The position numbers and the translations under genes were made by a program. Positions 61,758 through 64,000 of a stretch of DNA of 64,000 nt are shown piece after piece. The stretch covers positions 6,970,008-7,034,007 of the forward strand of contig NW_003101681.1 in the NCBI RefSeq assembly GCF_000003855.2. Reading direction: 5' to 3'. The stretch's first letter is position 1; each line of letters opens with the position of its first letter. Source of the DNA: Blastomyces gilchristii SLH14081. Its lineage: Eukaryota > Ascomycota > Eurotiomycetes > Onygenales > Ajellomycetaceae. Under the pieces are notes generated by a model. The model searched no databases. It was not told where the DNA came from and saw only the letters and a program-made list of their open reading frames with translations.

Positions 61758-62577
61758 CTAATCACTATCATCAGATAGTAGATTATAACTGTTCTGAAAA
61801 GTAGGAATCTCAACTGCTTGCATTATATCTAGTTTCTCACCAGAGTCATTTCTCAATTCTCTAATCATAACAGGAGTTTAAGAATTCAAATTCTGTTTAC
61901 ATTTCACTGGAGAATTGGAGTTTGAAGACTTAGATAATTGAGAGTTTCTTCTTTTTGAGCTTGCAGTTGTGAGTTTACTGGCTTGACTCTTCTCTTCAGT
62001 TCTAGATTGACTTTGAGCTTCATCTTTTCTCCAGTTCTTTTGAGTTCTAGAAGCAAACATACATTCTTTTGAGCTAGATGCATGTTTTTCTTTGCAATTA
62101 GAGCACTTAAGCAGAGTATGTTAACAAATTTCACCTCTTTTTGAGCATGTTTCACATTTATGCTCACTAGTTTTATGATCTCTGGCACAGAATGCACATT
62201 TTGAGTCTCTAAAACATGAGATTGCAAAGTGTCCATATCTTTGACAGTTTGAACACTGTGTTTGAGCTTTGAGATTCATTCTCAAGTCTTTGTATTCATG
62301 AACTCTCATTTTCAAACCTGCTACTCTTACTTCAGAGATCTTTGACTGTTCAAGTGTTTTTATATATACTAGAACAGAGGCATTTCTTCTGCTTTGTCTG
62401 AACTCAATTGAATTTAGTTATACAGGCTTCTTTCTCAGTTGAATGGAGTTGTATTCTTCCAATTCATTTTTGAGAAGTAGCATTCCTTCTTCACAGTCAA
62501 AAATTTCAACTGGAATATCATGAAGAATGAATTTGCCTCACTTTTCATCTCTTTCAGATAGAATTGTTGTGTTTATG
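61758..62577 (-). pseudogene. LINE M2 ORF1, 5'-truncated
   Basis: C-terminal half of ORF1 with all three knuckles (CSNCQRYGHFAISC near 62255-62220; CAFCARDHKTSEHKC; CSNCKEKHASSSKEC), ending TAG 61760-61758, 23 nt before ORF2. Confidence 0.88.
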
Positions 62578-64000
62578 AGATAGAATCAGTTGATGCTGCA
62601 GAGTTGATTAGAGAAGACAAGCTCATCTATATAATGACTTTATAAGTGTCTGAGAATCTCACAGTCATGAAAACTAAGCTTCAGATATTAGAGAAATATC
62701 AAGATCTCACAGAGATATTTAGCTCAGTAAAGGCAGCTGAGCTTTCTTCTCACTGTGAGAAGAATCTGATACTAGATTTGATAGAAGAGTAGAAACTCTT
62801 CTGAGAATCAATCTATAAGCTCTCTTATTATGAGACAGAGATCTTGTAAGTCTATATGAAGAAGAATCTGAAGAATGACTTTATTTAATCTTCACAGGTC
62901 TTCATGAGAGTCTCTGTGATATTTGTAAAGAAGAAGAATGAAGATCTCAGATTATATATAGACTATTATAATCTGAACTTCAAGATAATAAAGAGCTGCT
63001 ATTCTCTATCTCTGATTGAGAATGTAATTAACTATCTTATGAAAGCTATCATATTCATACAACTGAATATGATTAATATATATACACAGCTGTGAATACA
63101 GTCTGAGAATAAATAAAAGACTGTCTTTAGAACTGCACTGAGATTATTTAAATATCTAGTAATGTCTTTTAATCTGACTAATATCTCTATAGTATTTCAG
63201 TCTTTTATTAATAAAATACTTCATATATATCTGAATGTCTTCATGATAATATATCTGAATAATGTGATAGTGTACTTCATGAAGAAGAAAGAACACACTG
63301 AGTATATATAAAGTATATTGAAGATCTTAGATGAGATAGAACTGTATATTAAGCTTATAAAGTATAACTTCAGTGTCTATTGAAATAATTTCCTAGAATA
63401 TGTAATCACTGCAGATGATATTCAGATGAAATCTTCACAGATTAAGACTATTCTATTATAATCAGAGTTAACTAGTATTCATGAGATTCAGATCTTTCTG
63501 AGTTTTGTGAATTTCTATAGATAATTTATCTTTATATTTATGAGAATCTTCTTAGTTCTTATAAACATACTGAAGAGTGAAAATAAGAAGAAGTTATTCT
63601 ATAAATAGAGAATAAAAAGATTATTAAGAAGAAAGAACTGTGAGAACTTTCTTATCTCAGAAGCTTATGAGATCTTTATAAGATTGAAACAGATATTCAT
63701 AGATACAGTGATACTGTTTCACTTTGATCTCTTACTCTTAATCAGATTAAAGACAGATATCTTCTTCTTTACAATTTCAGAAATAATCTCACAACTATAG
63801 TTAGATGAGAACTAGGTTTCAGTGATCTTTTTCTCACAGAAGATATAACTTATAAAGATTAATCATGATATTTATAATCAGAAGCTTCTTATAATAGTGA
63901 AATTCTTTCATCACTGATATCACTACTTTAAGAGTCTTATGACAGTGATTACTGTTAGAACTAATCATGACAGCTTGTAACAGTTTACTTCAATCAAGAA
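62578..64000 (+). pseudogene. Gypsy C pol: RT, entering RNase H (runs off window)
   Basis: After LINE M2: SVDAAELIREDKL, linker AAELSSHCEKNLILDLIE, then RT (VIFVKKKNEDLRLYIDYYNLN, about 62930; YLMKAIIFIQLNMI; MSFNLTNIS; IIYLNNVIVYF near 63245 where YxDD is expected), thumb, and RNase H start (ISEIISQL, FFSQKI). Correcting for the two insertions, its frame equals that of gag. A different Gypsy lineage from B. Confidence 0.85.

Larger units (their letters stand above)
57401..62577 (-). mobile_element. LINE M2, 5'-truncated in ORF1, best-preserved copy
   Basis: Minus-strand insertion in Gypsy C with (AAT)n tail at 57401-57421, truncated within ORF1 at 62577. 14-bp target duplication AGATAGAATCAGTT (57387-57400 and 62578-62591). 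It has the fewest mutated Trp codons of the LINE copies. Confidence 0.93.

Noticed and set aside
1861..64000. tRNA, rRNA or snRNA genes
   Set aside because: No cloverleaf, B-box pair or rRNA-like segment was noticed while reading both strands; a dedicated covariance search was not possible here.

Overview
The window looks like filamentous-ascomycete (Pezizomycotina-type) nuclear DNA. A normal-composition host gene occupies only the first ~1.8 kb: the N-terminal part of arginyl-tRNA synthetase, minus strand, with one 71-nt intron. Composition then changes within about 100 bp to a very AT-rich block that runs to the end. Everything recognisable in that block is transposable-element sequence crippled by C-to-T/G-to-A mutation on both strands, which is RIP-like hypermutation. 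The mutations fall strikingly often in CC/GG and CG contexts, so the commonest in-frame stop is TGG turned into TGA. Reading frames of several elements are otherwise intact over kilobases.

Elements present: (i) a Tad1-like LINE with ORF1 (three CCHC-type knuckles) and ORF2 (APE endonuclease, reverse transcriptase, RNase H, terminal CCHC), a 3' (AAT)n tail and a GC-rich 5' end with 155-bp tandem units. Copies or fragments, named in this report: L0 3598-3962, L4 6280-7329, L1 12375-20018, M1 20798-36904 (minus, split), L3 38253-48641 (split), L2 41260-48244, M2 57401-62577 (minus). (ii) Ty3/Gypsy family B, two copies with both LTRs (B1 22784-31589, B2 50154-57049), 184-185 bp LTRs and 4-bp target duplications. 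(iii) Gypsy family E in pieces (3963-4572, 20019-20576, 36905-38252, and perhaps 11403-12374). (iv) Gypsy family C (48642 to beyond 64000, split three ways). (v) A 506-bp hAT-type MITE in three copies with 8-bp target duplications, plus ends of larger relatives.

The right two thirds is a set of nested insertions: Gypsy E gag is split by LINE M1, M1 by Gypsy B1, and the B1 3' LTR by a MITE. Gypsy E is split again by LINE L3; L3 is split by LINE L2 and by Gypsy C; Gypsy C is split by Gypsy B2 and by LINE M2. Most junctions are supported by target-site duplications read directly from the sequence. A 221-base N gap falls where the 3' end of M1 should be.

Most interesting observations: both copies of Gypsy B carry a textbook -1 frameshift signal between gag and pol (A AAA AAC, then UAG, a 7-nt spacer, a 9-bp stem and a possible pseudoknot). 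B1 carries an antisense, apparently spliced, Ser- and Cys-rich gene between pol and the 3' LTR. The mutation spectrum is not the classic CpA-only RIP. The LINE 5' ends are conspicuously less mutated than the bodies they head.
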